DNA of 64,000 nucleotides from Nymphaea colorata (lineage: Eukaryota > Streptophyta > Magnoliopsida > Nymphaeales > Nymphaeaceae): positions 16,862,802 to 16,926,801 of the forward strand of contig NC_045145.1 of NCBI RefSeq assembly GCF_008831285.2. Direction: 5' to 3'. Of this stretch, positions 1-12,050 are shown piece after piece (position 1 is the stretch's first letter; each line of letters begins with the position of its first letter). The notes under the pieces were generated by a model. That model searched no databases, was not told where the DNA came from, and saw only the letters and a program-made list of their open reading frames with translations. Made by a program: the position numbers and the translations under genes.

Positions 1-1088
1 GTCACTCCCACTTGCATAAGGAATGCAATCACAAGCAAAAGATACCAAGTCTCAAAAGACACCAAGTCTCAAATGGAAGACAATTTTTCTTTCAACCATC
101 GAAAGTTCCATTCATTAAGCAGTTTTTCATTAAACAGTAGTCCAATTGGAAATCCAGACAAATCAAATTAAGTTCATATGGTCAGTAGGCAATTGAGTAA
201 TCTACTGTTTAATGAGGTGGGAGGAATGAAGATTAGATATTAAAATTTGACCTAAGCATCAAGTCTTCAGTATTTACAACACAAACCTGTGCATAGAAGT
301 TGAGAATCACGAAAAAACATAGTTTGACGCTTTGAGCTCAAGAATGTGTTACCTTTTCGTGCTAATGTCAAGGGAGCCCTAAAATAATGCTGAACAGTCT
401 CTTTACAGAAAGAGGTTTTAGGAAAATTCTGCAAGGGTCCTCGATGGTACCAATACCTGCCAAATAAGAAGAAACTTTCAGACCCAGTTTTTTTATATTT
501 TCCATATTCTTACCTCTTCTTCGGTTGGTTATGGCCAAGGTTTTCATAGTCTTATACAATGAAAATGCTGGTTCCGAGCATAACTTTAAAAAACTACTGA
601 TCATGGCAATCCTTTGAATGGGAATCCTCCACTTTACATATTGCATCCGGCCTACTGCAGTTGCAATTCTATACAATGTAGGGACATCAGGGAGCTCGAG
701 CATAGGGTATAGGAAGTCTGATTCACGACTATGATTTTGGCAAGAAAAAAAAAATCCACATGCATGTAAGTGGACTAAATCCTCGGTTGTACATGTAAAC
801 ATCAACTTCTTTTAATTGGTCAAAGGTTAAAAAAAAAAAGTAAAAACAAAGCTCCTGACATTTAGTTAATGTCTTTCATGCACATTAACTTTCGAACAAC
901 TCAACCCAGTCCCACTCTGCAAACTAAGAAAACAAAAATGTATGAACCAGATAGACGCATAAACAGATATCATTTCAAATGGAAGCAGTAATTTCGTTAT
1001 GTCAACAGAAAATGTTTGACAGAACTCATGCCATGCATCTCCTGGGTTTTCTTTCATCATTTTCATATTTAAAGTTCGTGTGTAAGAC

Positions 1089-1622
1089 CTTAAACATCAC
1101 CCTTGCTCGTGTTTGCATTACATTTGCTAGAATTACCAGACGCCTTCTGCGTTCCATGTTGAAATCATCAACTGGAACATCGTTGGTACAGACAAACCAC
1201 ACGAGTGGAAATTATAGTAATCTTCTTAATCCACCGAAAAATAAAAATCACATAGACCTATTGAACAACAGCCTGTACTAACTAAAAATCTTGTTCTCTC
1301 ACAAGCACCCCATTCTCATCAAACAAGAACTGCTACATATTCATGCCAACCCCTTCATCGTACATTTCGCTACAATGCATAAAATAAAGCAAAATATCAA
1401 TCACCCGAAAGCTAACGAAACAATAGAACACTCAAACGAAAGAATTAAGGAACTCACGGAGAGGAGGAGTTCGGCAACGAAAACCTCCCCCAGCACCAAA
1501 GGCTCGCTCGCCGAGGGATGCACCCCAGAGCAAAGCGGGGAGGGAAAGCTTCAATAACCTCCATGGATGTGCAGTCATAGCAAACTGCCTAACAGGCAGA
1601 GGAACTCACCCGCCGAGCCCAT
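1089..1622 (-). CDS. Probable 5' exons of an unidentified minus-strand gene (partial)
   Basis: On the minus strand an ATG at 1622 opens a 13-nt coding exon (1622-1610, MGSA plus one base) followed by a strong GTGAGT donor. A second exon at 1171-1089 follows a CCAG acceptor, and the one-base carry-over joins in phase. The 96 nt give 32 residues, with an RRRR cluster near residues 12-15 and an alpha-helical look (LVILANVMQTRARVM). The donor after exon 2 (AAG|GTCTTA) is weak. Further exons would lie at lower coordinates. Open stretches ending in a good GTAAGA donor near 525 and a GTAACA donor near 350 are candidates, but I could not chain them in one frame. I do not recognise the family. The support is the phase agreement and the CT-rich leader upstream. 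A chance combination of splice-like motifs remains possible. Confidence 0.3.
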
Positions 1623-1800
1623 GAATCCCGTTAAACGACGCCAAGGAAGAACCGAGAATCGGAAGGAAATGGGGCTCAATAATCAGGAAAACTAAGGCAC
1701 AGAAAATCCAAGAACAGCACAAGAAGAGAGCGTGCGAAAGAGAGAGCGTGGGGGAAGGATAGGACGATATCCAGGAACGATTTCCGGGGGGGGATTTTAG
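1623..1800 (-). promoter_or_regulatory. Probable 5' leader/promoter of the minus-strand gene
   Basis: Read on the minus strand, this stretch goes from a run of eight C through CT-rich sequence (CTCTCTTTCGCACGC and similar) towards the ATG at 1622. That composition is common for plant 5' untranslated regions. I saw no clear TATA box. Confidence 0.25.
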
Positions 1801-2735
1801 CGCGTTTTCTCATGTTTATCTTTGTTGAGCTTTTAAGACATGAGAGAGGCACCTACAGTTGCCAGATTAACGAGCCGTTTGGACCGTACATCAGGGTCCT
1901 GGGTCCGAACGAGTGAGGGATGGGTCGGACCCTGTGAACAATACGGATCGACCGGATCCAAATATTCAGTAGTGCATGACTGTATTCCCTTTCAAGATCC
2001 AAGATCCAGATGTGATTTGGACCTCGGGATGACGTTTAAGGTCCTCCTAAGGTATCATACCTTGTCCTGTTTGGATCCAATAAACAGGCCTTGATACACA
2101 CTCACTTTCCAAGTGGGATGATTTGGATCACTATCAAAATTCAAAGACAACAGGCTTTTACGAGTCATTTAAATTGGTTGGTATTCCAAATTAACCTTTG
2201 TTTTATTCAGTTGTTTAGAAAAATCAAGAGCAAAACCTTAAAGTGCGCCGATTTGGACGTTGCAATTTAGACCACCTTTTCCTACTGCGATTAAAACGAG
2301 TAAGCGACCTAGGCTTTACACCAACATGAATGAACTGATGATGTAGACAAATTATATGTAAACTTTCTTCGTTTCCTGAGACTGATAGTTTTGATTTCCC
2401 AAAACCATGCAGTTTTCTCAAAAACTTTAATGTGGTTATTTCTTCTCCTGTTTGAAAATGGCAGTCATTTGAAGAAGTATTGTGTTGTCACGTTAATTTG
2501 TTTCCCCAAAGTATTGCACTTCTATTTGGATGTGAAACCATTGTATAAGTGATGGTTTGTCGTTTGATGCACACATTTAGGTAATGTTGTCAAAAGGGGA
2601 TGAATCCAGCCGAGACAGTCAGCCATTCATGAGGTGAATAAGCTTAAGCTTTGCTTTGAAGTTTGTGAACGCAACCGGAAGTGGAGCTAACAATTTTTCA
2701 TTATTATAATGAAAAACTATAGTTTTGAAGTTTTG
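1801..2735. other. Intergenic, no gene seen
   Basis: The stretch at 1850-2100 is richer in GGATCC/GGTCC-type words than its surroundings and carries an 84-codon open frame with no recognisable protein. The remainder is ordinary AT-rich DNA. Confidence 0.4.
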
Positions 2736-2771
2736 ATAAAAATTAAAATATATTTTTTTTTGCCTCATACC

Positions 2772-2950
2772 ATTTTTTTGGTAAAGTGAATACTAATGAC
2801 AAGTTAGCCCTCACTTTTTTTTTTAGTATGGTTAATGTTAATGAGATACAATTTTTGGTCAAGTGAATACTAATGACTTACAATTGTAATTAGTCATGAC
2901 CTTTTTGGTATAGTGAGTATTAATAACATACAATTGTCATTAGTCATAGC
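2772..2950. repeat. Degenerate short repeats around a TTTTTGGT-AGTGAATACTAATGAC motif
   Basis: Three imperfect copies of the motif start near 2773, 2851 and 2902. The last two are followed by TACAATTGT(A/C)ATTAGTCAT, which with the preceding ATGAC makes a quasi-palindrome. It looks like a decayed local duplication or small inverted-repeat element. No coding content is seen. Confidence 0.45.
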
Positions 2951-4754
2951 GAAAAGGCTCTTCACTTGCCGGTTTGTTTTTTTTAGTTAAAAATTGTTAA
3001 AAAATGCTCTGTCCTTGATGTGCATGCTAGCATGGACCGTATCTTCTTAAGATTTTCAAGAAAAAATCAATGTTGAAAAAAGTGGACCTAGAAAGGGTTG
3101 ACTTTTTGGTGAAAGATTTTTTTCCAAATTCAATGAAAAACAAATTGTAAAATTCAATGTATTTGACAAAGCAGGAGAAGAAAATATCACGATGCACAAT
3201 TTTTTTCCTGTGCATCAAACACGACCTTAAATAACCTAGAACACAAGTTGGGTCAGTAGACTCCGCCTTGTACTCATGGACAACTTTCAACATAACTATG
3301 GTCAACTAGGAAAAATCTTCTATGGAAAATTATGTGAGTGCCATAGCCACATGCATCTGCACTAGATTTCTATTCGCAAGACATTATCCAAAGCCACAAA
3401 AAAAAAAAAAAACAACATCAAGGAGAAACTAAGGGTGGTTGAGAATTCAACTATTTTTGCCGGAGAATGATTTTCAGGCATCAAACATCATATTTAAGAT
3501 GATTGTTTGCAAGTGGATGGTGATGGCGATTTGGTATCCTAATTCTAATTGAGCCTTTGCTAACTTTTGCGGACAATTAATATCGGCGACATTTTCCAGC
3601 AAGGCCACATGAACCCATGTGGCGAGCGTAGGGCCATAAATACTAAGCACCGAACCTTTGCTTTCAATCGTTATAAAGGGTCCAAAAACAAATTCCATTT
3701 CGAGAATGAACCATCTGACGCTGTAGATACATTAACTCGTGCCTATAATTTTTTAAGTTTATAAAGTTGATGGCTCTCCTACTAAACTACCATCCTGAAA
3801 TCTCATTCGTTACTGCTGATCATGCTTTTGCTGCTTTTCCAACTACTGATCATGCTTGTGGTGCTGCTTTTAAAAAACCAGTTCGTCTCGTGTCTGTTGG
3901 GAGCCGCATGGCGCATGAATAGTGGCTATAAAAAGTTTCACAAGTTCTCTTTCCACTTGTTTTAAAGGTTGATTGCAACTGAAACTCTCTTAATGACTTT
4001 CTAAAAGACAACCCATCTATACAAAAAGATTGAAGAATGTTAGTGTAGAACATCCATTCTGCAATTTAAATGTGAAAATCAGTAGGGAAAAAAACAGCTA
4101 CTGATTCAGCCACAGCTCTGTGTCAGAAATCCTCCGCCGGAGAGATATCTTGGATCTACGTATGTACGGGAAAAGCGAAGTTCTTTTTCAAAAAAGGGAG
4201 GATATTCCGTTCCATATGCCGTTTCCGGGAGCAGCTCGTATCTCGAAAAAGAGGGATAACGTGGGATAAAGCAGCCGTCAGGTGTCGGGAAACTTAAAGA
4301 GTCAAATGGGCGGGCATTATGACACCTATCGGCCATTGAGTTTCAACTTTTAGCATAGTCCTGCCATTAATGGCAGATTGCTGGACACATTAACCTAGGC
4401 GAATCGTACTCATTATGGCCATATTCACGTGCTGCTGCGTCTTTCCTTTAAAATATAAAGTTACAATTATGCTTGTGATGCGGATGATTAAAATTAAAAA
4501 GTATGATATTTGTAAAAGGCAAGCTCATAATTAGTTAATTAATTACCTGAATGAAATAAGGGGAACTAGAAATAAAAAGTGCTGGAGTTCACGAACTTGG
4601 TCGCGTGTTTCCTGACATGACCAAACGAGATCTTTCCCACGTCATGGTCGCAATTTTTAGAACCCGCACTTTTTTCTTTTCGCGCGAATTCCTTTTCCGA
4701 GAGTTTCGGGTCGTGAATCCAAATTACCAAATGGTACATCTTTTCGAAGTCAAG
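2951..4754. other. Intergenic, no gene seen
   Basis: Mostly AT-rich. Short open frames on both strands (for example minus 4106-4336 and minus 4566-4874) show no recognisable domain or splice context and are read as chance. Confidence 0.4.
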
Positions 4755-4787
4755 GACGCCCGTGAACCGCACGTTCTCACGGGCGTC
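4755..4787. promoter_or_regulatory. Perfect 11-bp inverted repeat upstream of FPS
   Basis: Arms GACGCCCGTGA (4755-4765) and TCACGGGCGTC (4777-4787) are exact reverse complements around an 11-base loop that contains ACGT. The element lies about 270 bp before the FPS start codon. The palindrome TGACGTCA, a typical bZIP C-box, follows at about 4806-4813. The structure is seen directly. A regulatory role is inferred. Confidence 0.5.
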
Positions 4788-4829
4788 GTGGTCAAGTTTG
4801 AGAACTGACGTCATCCAATTCCCTCGAGT

Positions 4830-5052
4830 CGAGTAGATTACGAGAGAGCCCCCCGTGTGGAGGCGATATTCCAAAGCGGGTCTTTTGAAGTGGTCGACCT
4901 GTTTAAAATGTTTGGACGGGAAGCGGTGTTCTATCCCTCTCCCCGCATCCTTGGGTGCTTTCTTTCTCCCTTTGTCTCTTCAGATCTTCTGGTGCTGCTG
5001 CTTTTCCTCTCACTCAGATCTCTTCTCTCTCTGTCTCCTCTCTGGTTTGGTT
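4830..5052 (+). promoter_or_regulatory. FPS proximal promoter and 5' UTR
   Basis: The region turns strongly pyrimidine-rich (TCTCTTCTCTCTCTGTCTCC and similar) from about 4930 to the ATG at 5053, as is usual for a plant 5' UTR. No unambiguous TATA box is placed. TTTAAAATG at about 4901 is the nearest AT-rich candidate. Confidence 0.4.
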
Positions 5053-8000
5053 ATGGCGTCGAACGCGAGCTCCGACGATCTGAAGCCCGTCTTCAGGGAG
5101 GTGTACGGTCGCCTGAAGGAGGAGCTCCTCAATGATCCTGCGGTTGACTACACTGAAGACGCTCGCCAGTGGATCGAAAAGGTAAGGATGTAGAGAGGGA
5201 ACGTTCTTTCTCTTTCTCTTTCTCTCTCTCTCAGTTGAACTTCATTTGTTCGGTATCGGGAGATCTGACGGGGTTCTTAGGAATGTCCGAGTTAGTCGCG
5301 AAATCTGTGTCCGGCGTGGATTATGTGTGCGTTTCTGTTACATTCACGAGTCTCCTCTGCTTTCACCTTTACGATTTTCTGCAATGCGCGAGAAAAAATG
5401 ATCGTTTCTCCGGGATTTTTTTTCTTTTTTCTTTTTTTTTTTTCCTGAGAGCTTCTTGCTCGTGTTCTCCTAATTTGGTTGGAACGGAAGAATTGAAACT
5501 TGAAGGAGTAAATTCGTACATTTTCGTTTTACCTGTTGTAAGTTTTTGCTGGAAAAGTTTCAAAACTTGAAAGAGAAAACATTTTCCTGTAATGTTTTAT
5601 GTTCTCTTGAAACATTTTGCTTCTTATTCGAAGTTAGTCAAATTTCTGACTTGGAACCTTTGGATCCTGGGGACATTGTGATTTCTGTGTTCACTCATCT
5701 TTTTGATATTCTGGAAAATTTCCAATACGAGAATTCTTTTGTGCGCGCGTGCGCGGCCGACCCGCGCAAGTGAGTATATATTATTCACTTGCAGCTCAGG
5801 TGGTGAAGATTTTCCTTCTTAAGGGTTCCCATTCAGGTTTCTAGAATTGTTAGATCACTTGAAATCTGTAGTTTTAACAACATAGGGTTGTTGCATGTTA
5901 ATTTTGGTTACCTTAATTGCCGAGTCTTAGGTAGTTCTGTGTAGAAGCCGTTCAATTGATCTGGTTTTTTGTTTTTGTTTGTTTGTTTTTTTTTTTTTTT
6001 TTTGCAGATGCTCGATTACAATGTGCCAGGAGGTGGAAGTTCGCATCTTTTATGTTTTTTCGTTTCATCAAGAGATCGAAATTCATTTCTTGCTTTTGAT
6101 TCTAATCCTTTTCTTCTTATTATGCTAGGAATTACAATGTCGAGGGTTCTTTTGTGATAGAAACTTGTGTTATCCATATATTACTCTTTGCAGGAAAGCT
6201 AAACAGAGGAATGTCCGTAATCGATAGTTACAAATTGTTGAAAGAAGGGCAGCATTTAAGTGAAGAAGAAGTCTTCCTTGGGTGTGCTCTTGGATGGTGT
6301 ATCGAGTGGGTAATAACTTATCTCTGCATTTCCTTGGCAGTCTTCTAGTTTCCGGTTGGGTTATTTGACTTTGTTTCCAAATCAGTATTCTTACTTTACT
6401 AGTATCATTCTTGTTGCGTGTCATATGATTTGCATCTTTCCTAAACTTGCAGCTCCAAGCTTATTTTCTTGTGCTGGATGATATCATGGACAACTCACAC
6501 ACACGCCGTGGACAACCATGTTGGTTCCGGCTGCCCAAGGTGCCTTCTGTGTAAAATTTGCTGATCTTTACCAATCAACCTCTTTGAATCTACCTTAGCC
6601 TTTCATCAGATGTGCTGTGTTCGTAGCACTTGTTATTCGGAATATGTTGCTTTCAGAGAAGATATTCAAACTATATTCTTGTTTCATTTAGTTCCATTTT
6701 TTTTTTGCTGTTAGCATTTTTGTTGAATTCATAGTTTCTCAAACGAGAATCAGACTTGTTTTCAAGGGAACGACTTCCCCGGCTTAGTGGTATTAGATAC
6801 TTGCAGTCACTATGAGATGATGTTGGGAAATAGTATCATATATCTGCTAGGTGATCCGTGAAACTTTTGTTCCATCAACCTTTGACTGATGTTACTAAGG
6901 AAGGACTTTGTTTTGGGAAAAATATGGATTCAGTTATGTAACTTAAAAGGAGTTTGTAATAACCAATTGTTTGACGCAAAAAACAGGGTTAACTTATAGA
7001 CTTCATGTTTTAACAAGAATGACTAATTTTTAAGTGTTGACTTGTTGAATCTTTCTTTCTGTTATTCAAGTAGCAGGTGTATACCAAAATTTGCAGATCT
7101 ATACCTGCAAGCTTCATCACTGGAGGAAAAGTTAAGCCTGATCTCCTTTTCTGATCAAAAGAGAAAATTTACAGCATAAGCTGTCAGACATGGCTTCGTT
7201 GTCTATTCTATGACCACTTTCTTGGACATGAATTAATCTGCACCTATGGAAGCAACGTCGATTATGGACTGTAGAAAGCATTATTTACCTTAAAATTCCT
7301 TGTGGACAGTATTATTAAATTTCATAGGAGCTTTCCGAGTATAAAGTGGAAAAGTGAAATGTACCTGTAATACTGAATAAGGCCAGACTCGCTGAGCCTA
7401 TAATTTCTGAAATTCCCCTGGCTTCTGTGATTCTCCATCACATGCAGAAAAGGATACAACTTCTGCAAACACAGAGTGAAACTTGTTCTAAATTTTAAGT
7501 ACTTTATATGGAATTTGGATCCATTATAGCTTCTGACGTTTGGTTGGATTTTGAATTTGAGAAATCATGGTTGTTATTTTTCAACCTTTGGCAAAAAATA
7601 AACGCCTAAATTATACATGTTCTGCTCCACAAATATCTCCAGTTCTTTGAAGCTTGAAAGTTAAAAGTATTGAGTTGAGATAGTGACTTTGATAGTGCAC
7701 TGCCAAATATATCATATCCAATTGTAGAGAATATCAATATTTTAAAAGGATCTATCTGAAAGAAATTTTTTTTCTTGCCTTTCCTTTCAACTTTTTCCCC
7801 TACATTTTTTTCTCTTACCAGATCCACATTTTCTTTTGGGATTTTCTTCTCCAAATGTGCAATTGATTTAAACAAATCGATGATATGGATGGTAGGACTA
7901 GATCTACTGAATGCTAGCTTGATGAGTATGAACATAGATATCAGCAACAGTGTCTAATTGATTATTATCAAGATGATGATCTTATAGAGCGGTCACTTTT

Positions 8001-8579
8001 GGCAGCGGTAAGTGACTTATTTTGTTAATTTCCCATGTATATGAACCTTAGTGGAATGTAGACCAGAAAATTGTTTCTTCTTTACTGTCCTCAAAGTTCT
8101 ACATATGCTGTCTGACACTTTTATTTGTATGTCACAGGTGGGCTTGATTGCAGTGAATGATGGAATCATCCTCCGTAACCATATCTGTAGGATTTTGAAG
8201 AAGCATTTCAGAGATAAGCCTTACTATGTAGATCTCCTGGATCTATTCAATGAGGTGGCTGCATTTTTCTTGTTTAGATAAATAATCTTATTTGAGTTAG
8301 CTGAGTATCATCATTCATAGGAAGGTGTATATTTCTCTGGCAGGTTGAGTTCCAGACAGCTTTAGGCCAGACGCTGGATTTGATCACTACGCACGAGGGG
8401 GCGAAAGATCTTTCTAAGTACCAACTGCCAGTGTATGTGGACAGTTTAACGCTTTTTTTACAGAATCTGCCTGAATTTAAAAGTTAATTCATTTGTTGTT
8501 TTAGTGCTTGGAGTGCTAACTAGAAACTCCAGTAACTTGAAGTTCTGCTAACTTCTTTTTTAAGGCAATATTCCTTACA

Positions 8580-8615
<36 letters not shown>

Positions 8616-9000
8616 TAGAGGGAGAGAGAGAGAGAGAGAGAAGTAAAGAAATGACGCTCCTAGAGTACTTACCTCCATATTTTAAAAACCATAGCTAAAG
8701 TTTGTGTTATTGCAATCAGATCTTATATACACATTCAGCATGATTAATTTAATAGAATAATGTTTTAGATCATGTTTCTGGAAATGAAAACATATATTTT
8801 AAGTCTTACAAATTGGTATATTTTGAGCAATTGGTTTTTCAATGTATTAGGGTGCCCATATTTACACTACAACTACATGATCTAAAACTTTTTTTCTACT
8901 AAGCAAAATGTATGTCAATAATATCTCTACAAGGTTGGTTGAACAGAAAAGCATTTATGATAAAGGAAACTTTGTAAGTGAGTTAAGTGCTTCAGGAAAC

Positions 9001-9068
<68 letters not shown>

Positions 9069-10270
9069 CCCATTTTGGCCATCCTTCCTCTTTCTAAATT
9101 ACCTTTTTCTGGATGCTATTTTGAAATTGTTGAGTGGGTGATGCAGTTACAGGCGCATTGTTCAGTACAAGACTGCATATTATTCGTTTTATCTTCCTGT
9201 AAGTAAACTGTTCCATCTTAGTAAAATAAGTAGTGATCATGATTTGTAAATTACTTTGCTGTTGGCATGCCATATATTGAGGTCCAACTCTTACAAATTT
9301 AAAGCCCTTTCTGATTTGGTTAGTGTATTGGCAAGGCATCTTTTGCTTTTGATAAGAATCTCTTATGTAGCAACTGGCAAGTACTAAAATGTTACATAAT
9401 CCAAGAAATGCATATCATATACAGGTTGCATGTGCATTGCTTATGTCGGGGGAAAATCTTGAATCCTTCGGTGATGTGAAGAACATTCTTGTCGAAATGG
9501 GTACCTATTTTCAAGTACAGGTAATGGCAAACAATAAAAAAATCTGTAGTGGTCATTGTTTCTTTAATTACTTTCTTAGGTAACAGAAAATGTTGATTCT
9601 GTTTCTAACTTTTAGGATGATTATCTTGACTGTTTTGGTGATCCTAAAGTGATTGGCAAGGTAAGTTTCTAACGTCTTTGCATTTCATTTCCTGACAACA
9701 AACCCTATCATGTCTCCTTTGTCCATTATCGATTTACAGCATTTGATTGTTGCATATTTACCTTATCAGATTGGAACTGACATTGAAGATTTCAAGTGCT
9801 CTTGGTTGATTGTCCAAGCTCTGGAGCGTGCTCATGAAGACCAAGTTAAAATATTGACTGTAATTAACACTTCAGCTGCTTGATTTCTGTTGAAACTTTT
9901 TATTTGTACAGTTAACTTCAGTATCCTGCAATGATGCTTCTAAATCTTGTGTTTATTAACTGCACCAGCACTTGTTTTGTTTTAGGAGAGCTATGGCAGA
10001 ACAGATGCTGACTGTGTGAAAACGGTGAAGCAGGTTTACAGGGACCTTGATCTTCAGGTTCTCTTCTGCAATTAGTGGATATCCTCTTTCTCGTGCTTCT
10101 GATGTTCCCAGCATCCATTGTAATATTTCATTTGAATGCAGAACGTCTTCTTAGAGTACGAACGTGCTAGTTATGAGAAACTGATCTCCTCCATTGAAGC
10201 CCAGCCAAGTACGTCAGTGCAGAAAGTCTTGAAATCATTCCTGGGGAAGATTTACAAGAGGCAGAAGTAA
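5053..10270 (+). CDS. FPS: Farnesyl diphosphate synthase, 12 exons, complete
   Basis: The enzyme condenses DMAPP and GPP with IPP to make farnesyl diphosphate, the C15 precursor of sterols and sesquiterpenes, usually in cytosol. Exons: 5053-5181, 6008-6032, 6194-6309, 6453-6539, 8138-8254, 8344-8432, 9147-9198, 9425-9520, 9616-9660, 9770-9859, 9986-10057, 10142-10270. All phases agree and give 348 aa, within the usual plant range. Seen: the PGGKLNRG substrate loop (exons 2-3), first Asp-rich motif DDIMD at residues 99-103 with RRGQPCW after it, Tyr94-Phe95 at the chain-length positions, which fits a C15 product, GTYFQ, and second Asp-rich motif DDYLD at 238-242. The protein ends KIYKRQK. All catalytic motifs are intact. 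The exon 2 donor is GTGGAA (weak) and exon 2 has only 25 nt. Intron 4 (6540-8137) is the longest. No N-terminal transit peptide is evident, so this resembles the short cytosolic isoform. Confidence 0.96.
6122..6147 (+). repeat. Possible partial copy of FPS exon 2 in the following intron
   Basis: The intron sequence starting ATGCTAGGAATTACAATGT closely matches exon 2 (ATGCTCGATTACAATGTG at 6008), with a one-base insertion and a few changes, and both run into a purine-rich CCAGGAGG/CGAGGG end. It lies 114 bp downstream of the real exon and lacks a proper AG acceptor directly before it. It could be a small duplication remnant or coincidence. Confidence 0.3.
7921..8009 (+). other. Exon-like open stretch inside FPS intron 4
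   Basis: After an in-frame TAG the frame [11 protein letters not shown]... runs through an acidic segment ([15 protein letters not shown]) and ends exactly at a strong GTAAGTG donor at about 8010. It does not belong to the FPS reading frame: exon 4 joins exon 5 directly. It may be a fragment of another gene or a transposon, or a cryptic exon. No family was recognised. Confidence 0.25.
8582..8641. repeat. (TA)n followed by (GA)n microsatellite in FPS intron 6
   Basis: Alternating TA from 8582 to 8613, then GA-rich to 8641. Confidence 0.95.
9005..9066. repeat. (TA)n microsatellite in FPS intron 6
   Basis: About 62 bp of uninterrupted TA, ending about 80 bp before exon 7 of FPS. Confidence 0.97.
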
Positions 10271-11800
10271 GTTCAGAGCAGATAAGGAAAAGGAAAAATT
10301 GTAGTCTTTTGTACCTTTTTTATTATTATTTTTATTTTTTTTTTGTCTGTCGAAGAGTAATTTTCCTTTGAGTATTTATCGGGAAAGTGCTGTTTGATTA
10401 TCTTCATGAAGTTGTACGCTGGAGAGAGGTCTGCATCTCTCAGGCCTTCCATGGCTGGTTTTAACCTGGTTAGAATTGAATTAATCATAGGCAAGTGGCA
10501 TGGCAGTATGGCACCATCTTTGCTTACTGATTCAAGCTTACTTCTGGTTCATCCTTCTTGCTTCCAATATAGTTTATGCGCATGCGGTGGTACATGCTTG
10601 TTCGTCGAGTGCATTCTTTGGCATTTGAATTGACTACAAATAATTGCAAATTGGACCGAAGAATGGAGCGAGCGAGAGAGAAATTCAGTCTTGCAGAGAG
10701 TTAAAAGCAGGAAATTTAAAAGTGGTATGCGTCTGCCAAACCCCAACTTGCTTAGAGAAAATGAAGAGATTGAGGGAATGAATCATGGAGTTGGCTTTGC
10801 AAAGAAAGTTGCCAGTATGTTCTTTTTTTTTATCACAGAGTCATTTTTCTCTCTTTTGACACACTTCTTCAGTTGTCATAGAATTTAGTGTTAAAATCTT
10901 GACATGTAAATTGGGAGCTTATTGAGTTCCAGGCACTCTTCCTACACAAAATAATCACACCACGAACTTTTATATGGTCCTTTCAACTTACAGAAGGACA
11001 TTATTATTTTATTCATTGCACTGTGCTTTTAGCTTATCGGTGAAGCCATATGATCTTATCTAGCAGCTCTGAGCAAGTGTGGCCTGGATGAGGGAATCCA
11101 GAAAGACGAGGGCCTGTTTTGAAATGAAGCTCAAATATTTGGACCAGAATGAAGATGTTGAGAAAGAAGGTAAATGTAACTGGATTGATTCTATCCACTT
11201 TAATTACATATCCAAATGGGTGTACACGATATGTGTTCAGTTAGCTTAAATGGATTCTTACTAATACATGTCCAAAATATGGAACTAGTTTTGAAAGCTA
11301 AACATGAACTGCACCCGACCCGTTCCCAGTGTGCTGTTTACAGTAATAAAGTGCACATGCATTAGCCCCTTTAAATTGAAGCCCATGTTATGCTTCAAAT
11401 ATCACGTTTCAGTACGAACCATAGCTGTTATTATTTTTCCTCAGATGTAGCTTCCGGGGAATTGAATAAGAATAAAGTTTCATAATTTTCATGTTTTAAA
11501 TAGAAAATTAAGTTTCTGTTTCTTCAGTTTTCAGATTTTTTCTAATTGCTGGCTCAAGCTTCCAGGGGGCCGTCAAATTATATTGATACCAACGTTAGAG
11601 GATGCCACTTCTATGGCTATCGGAGAATTTTTCAGATCTGGCGTATTGGTTAGGAGCATCAACAAAACATACATCATCCTCATTTGAAAACAGTATAAAA
11701 ACGATTCTTCTGATCATTTTAGGCCAATCTCTCAATCTAATAGCACTTTCAAGTTTATTATAAGGATCATGATCAACAGAATACAACCCATCTTGTGATG
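10271..11800. other. FPS 3' UTR and AT-rich intergenic DNA
   Basis: The first few hundred bases after the FPS stop are probably 3' UTR. No classical AATAAA could be assigned with confidence. Small open frames at 10394-10888 have no recognisable content. The rest is AT-rich without a gene. Confidence 0.4.
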
Positions 11801-11801
11801 T

Positions 11802-12050
11802 ATCAGATCCACCAATCAGAAAGCCTTCTTACCTGGTAGAAGTATTCATGACAACGTCCTCCTCGCCGAGAAGCCATCCAATGCTTTAAGGCACAAAAGA
11901 AATGATGTTGCCTGAATGAAGACTGACATAAGCAAAGCCTACGACCATGTAGATGACGGTCCTCGAGAAAACTCTCAACGCTTTGGTTTCTTCAACATCC
12001 TTCTTTCAGCGACCACAGTCTTCGCTGCCTTACTAGTCAAAGGTCGTGGA
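11802..12050 (+). pseudogene. Decayed LINE (non-LTR retrotransposon) reverse-transcriptase fragment
   Basis: Frame starting at 11802 reads ...STNQKAFLPGRSIHDN, then about 20 residues, a TGA stop near 11916, and continues MKTDISKAYDHVD. This matches the order of plant L1-type reverse transcriptases: the NQxAFVPGRxIxDN block followed by the K(T/I)DxxKAYDxV block. After that the frame breaks: LEKTL is in one frame and RFGFFN in another, as expected for a frameshifted WxFLxxxLxxxGF block. No endonuclease part, poly-A tail or target-site duplication was found. It is an inactive fragment. Confidence 0.8.

Noticed and set aside
4566-4874. 102-codon minus-strand open frame upstream of FPS
   Set aside because: No domain, no splice context, and it overlaps the FPS promoter with a plus-strand open frame of similar quality.
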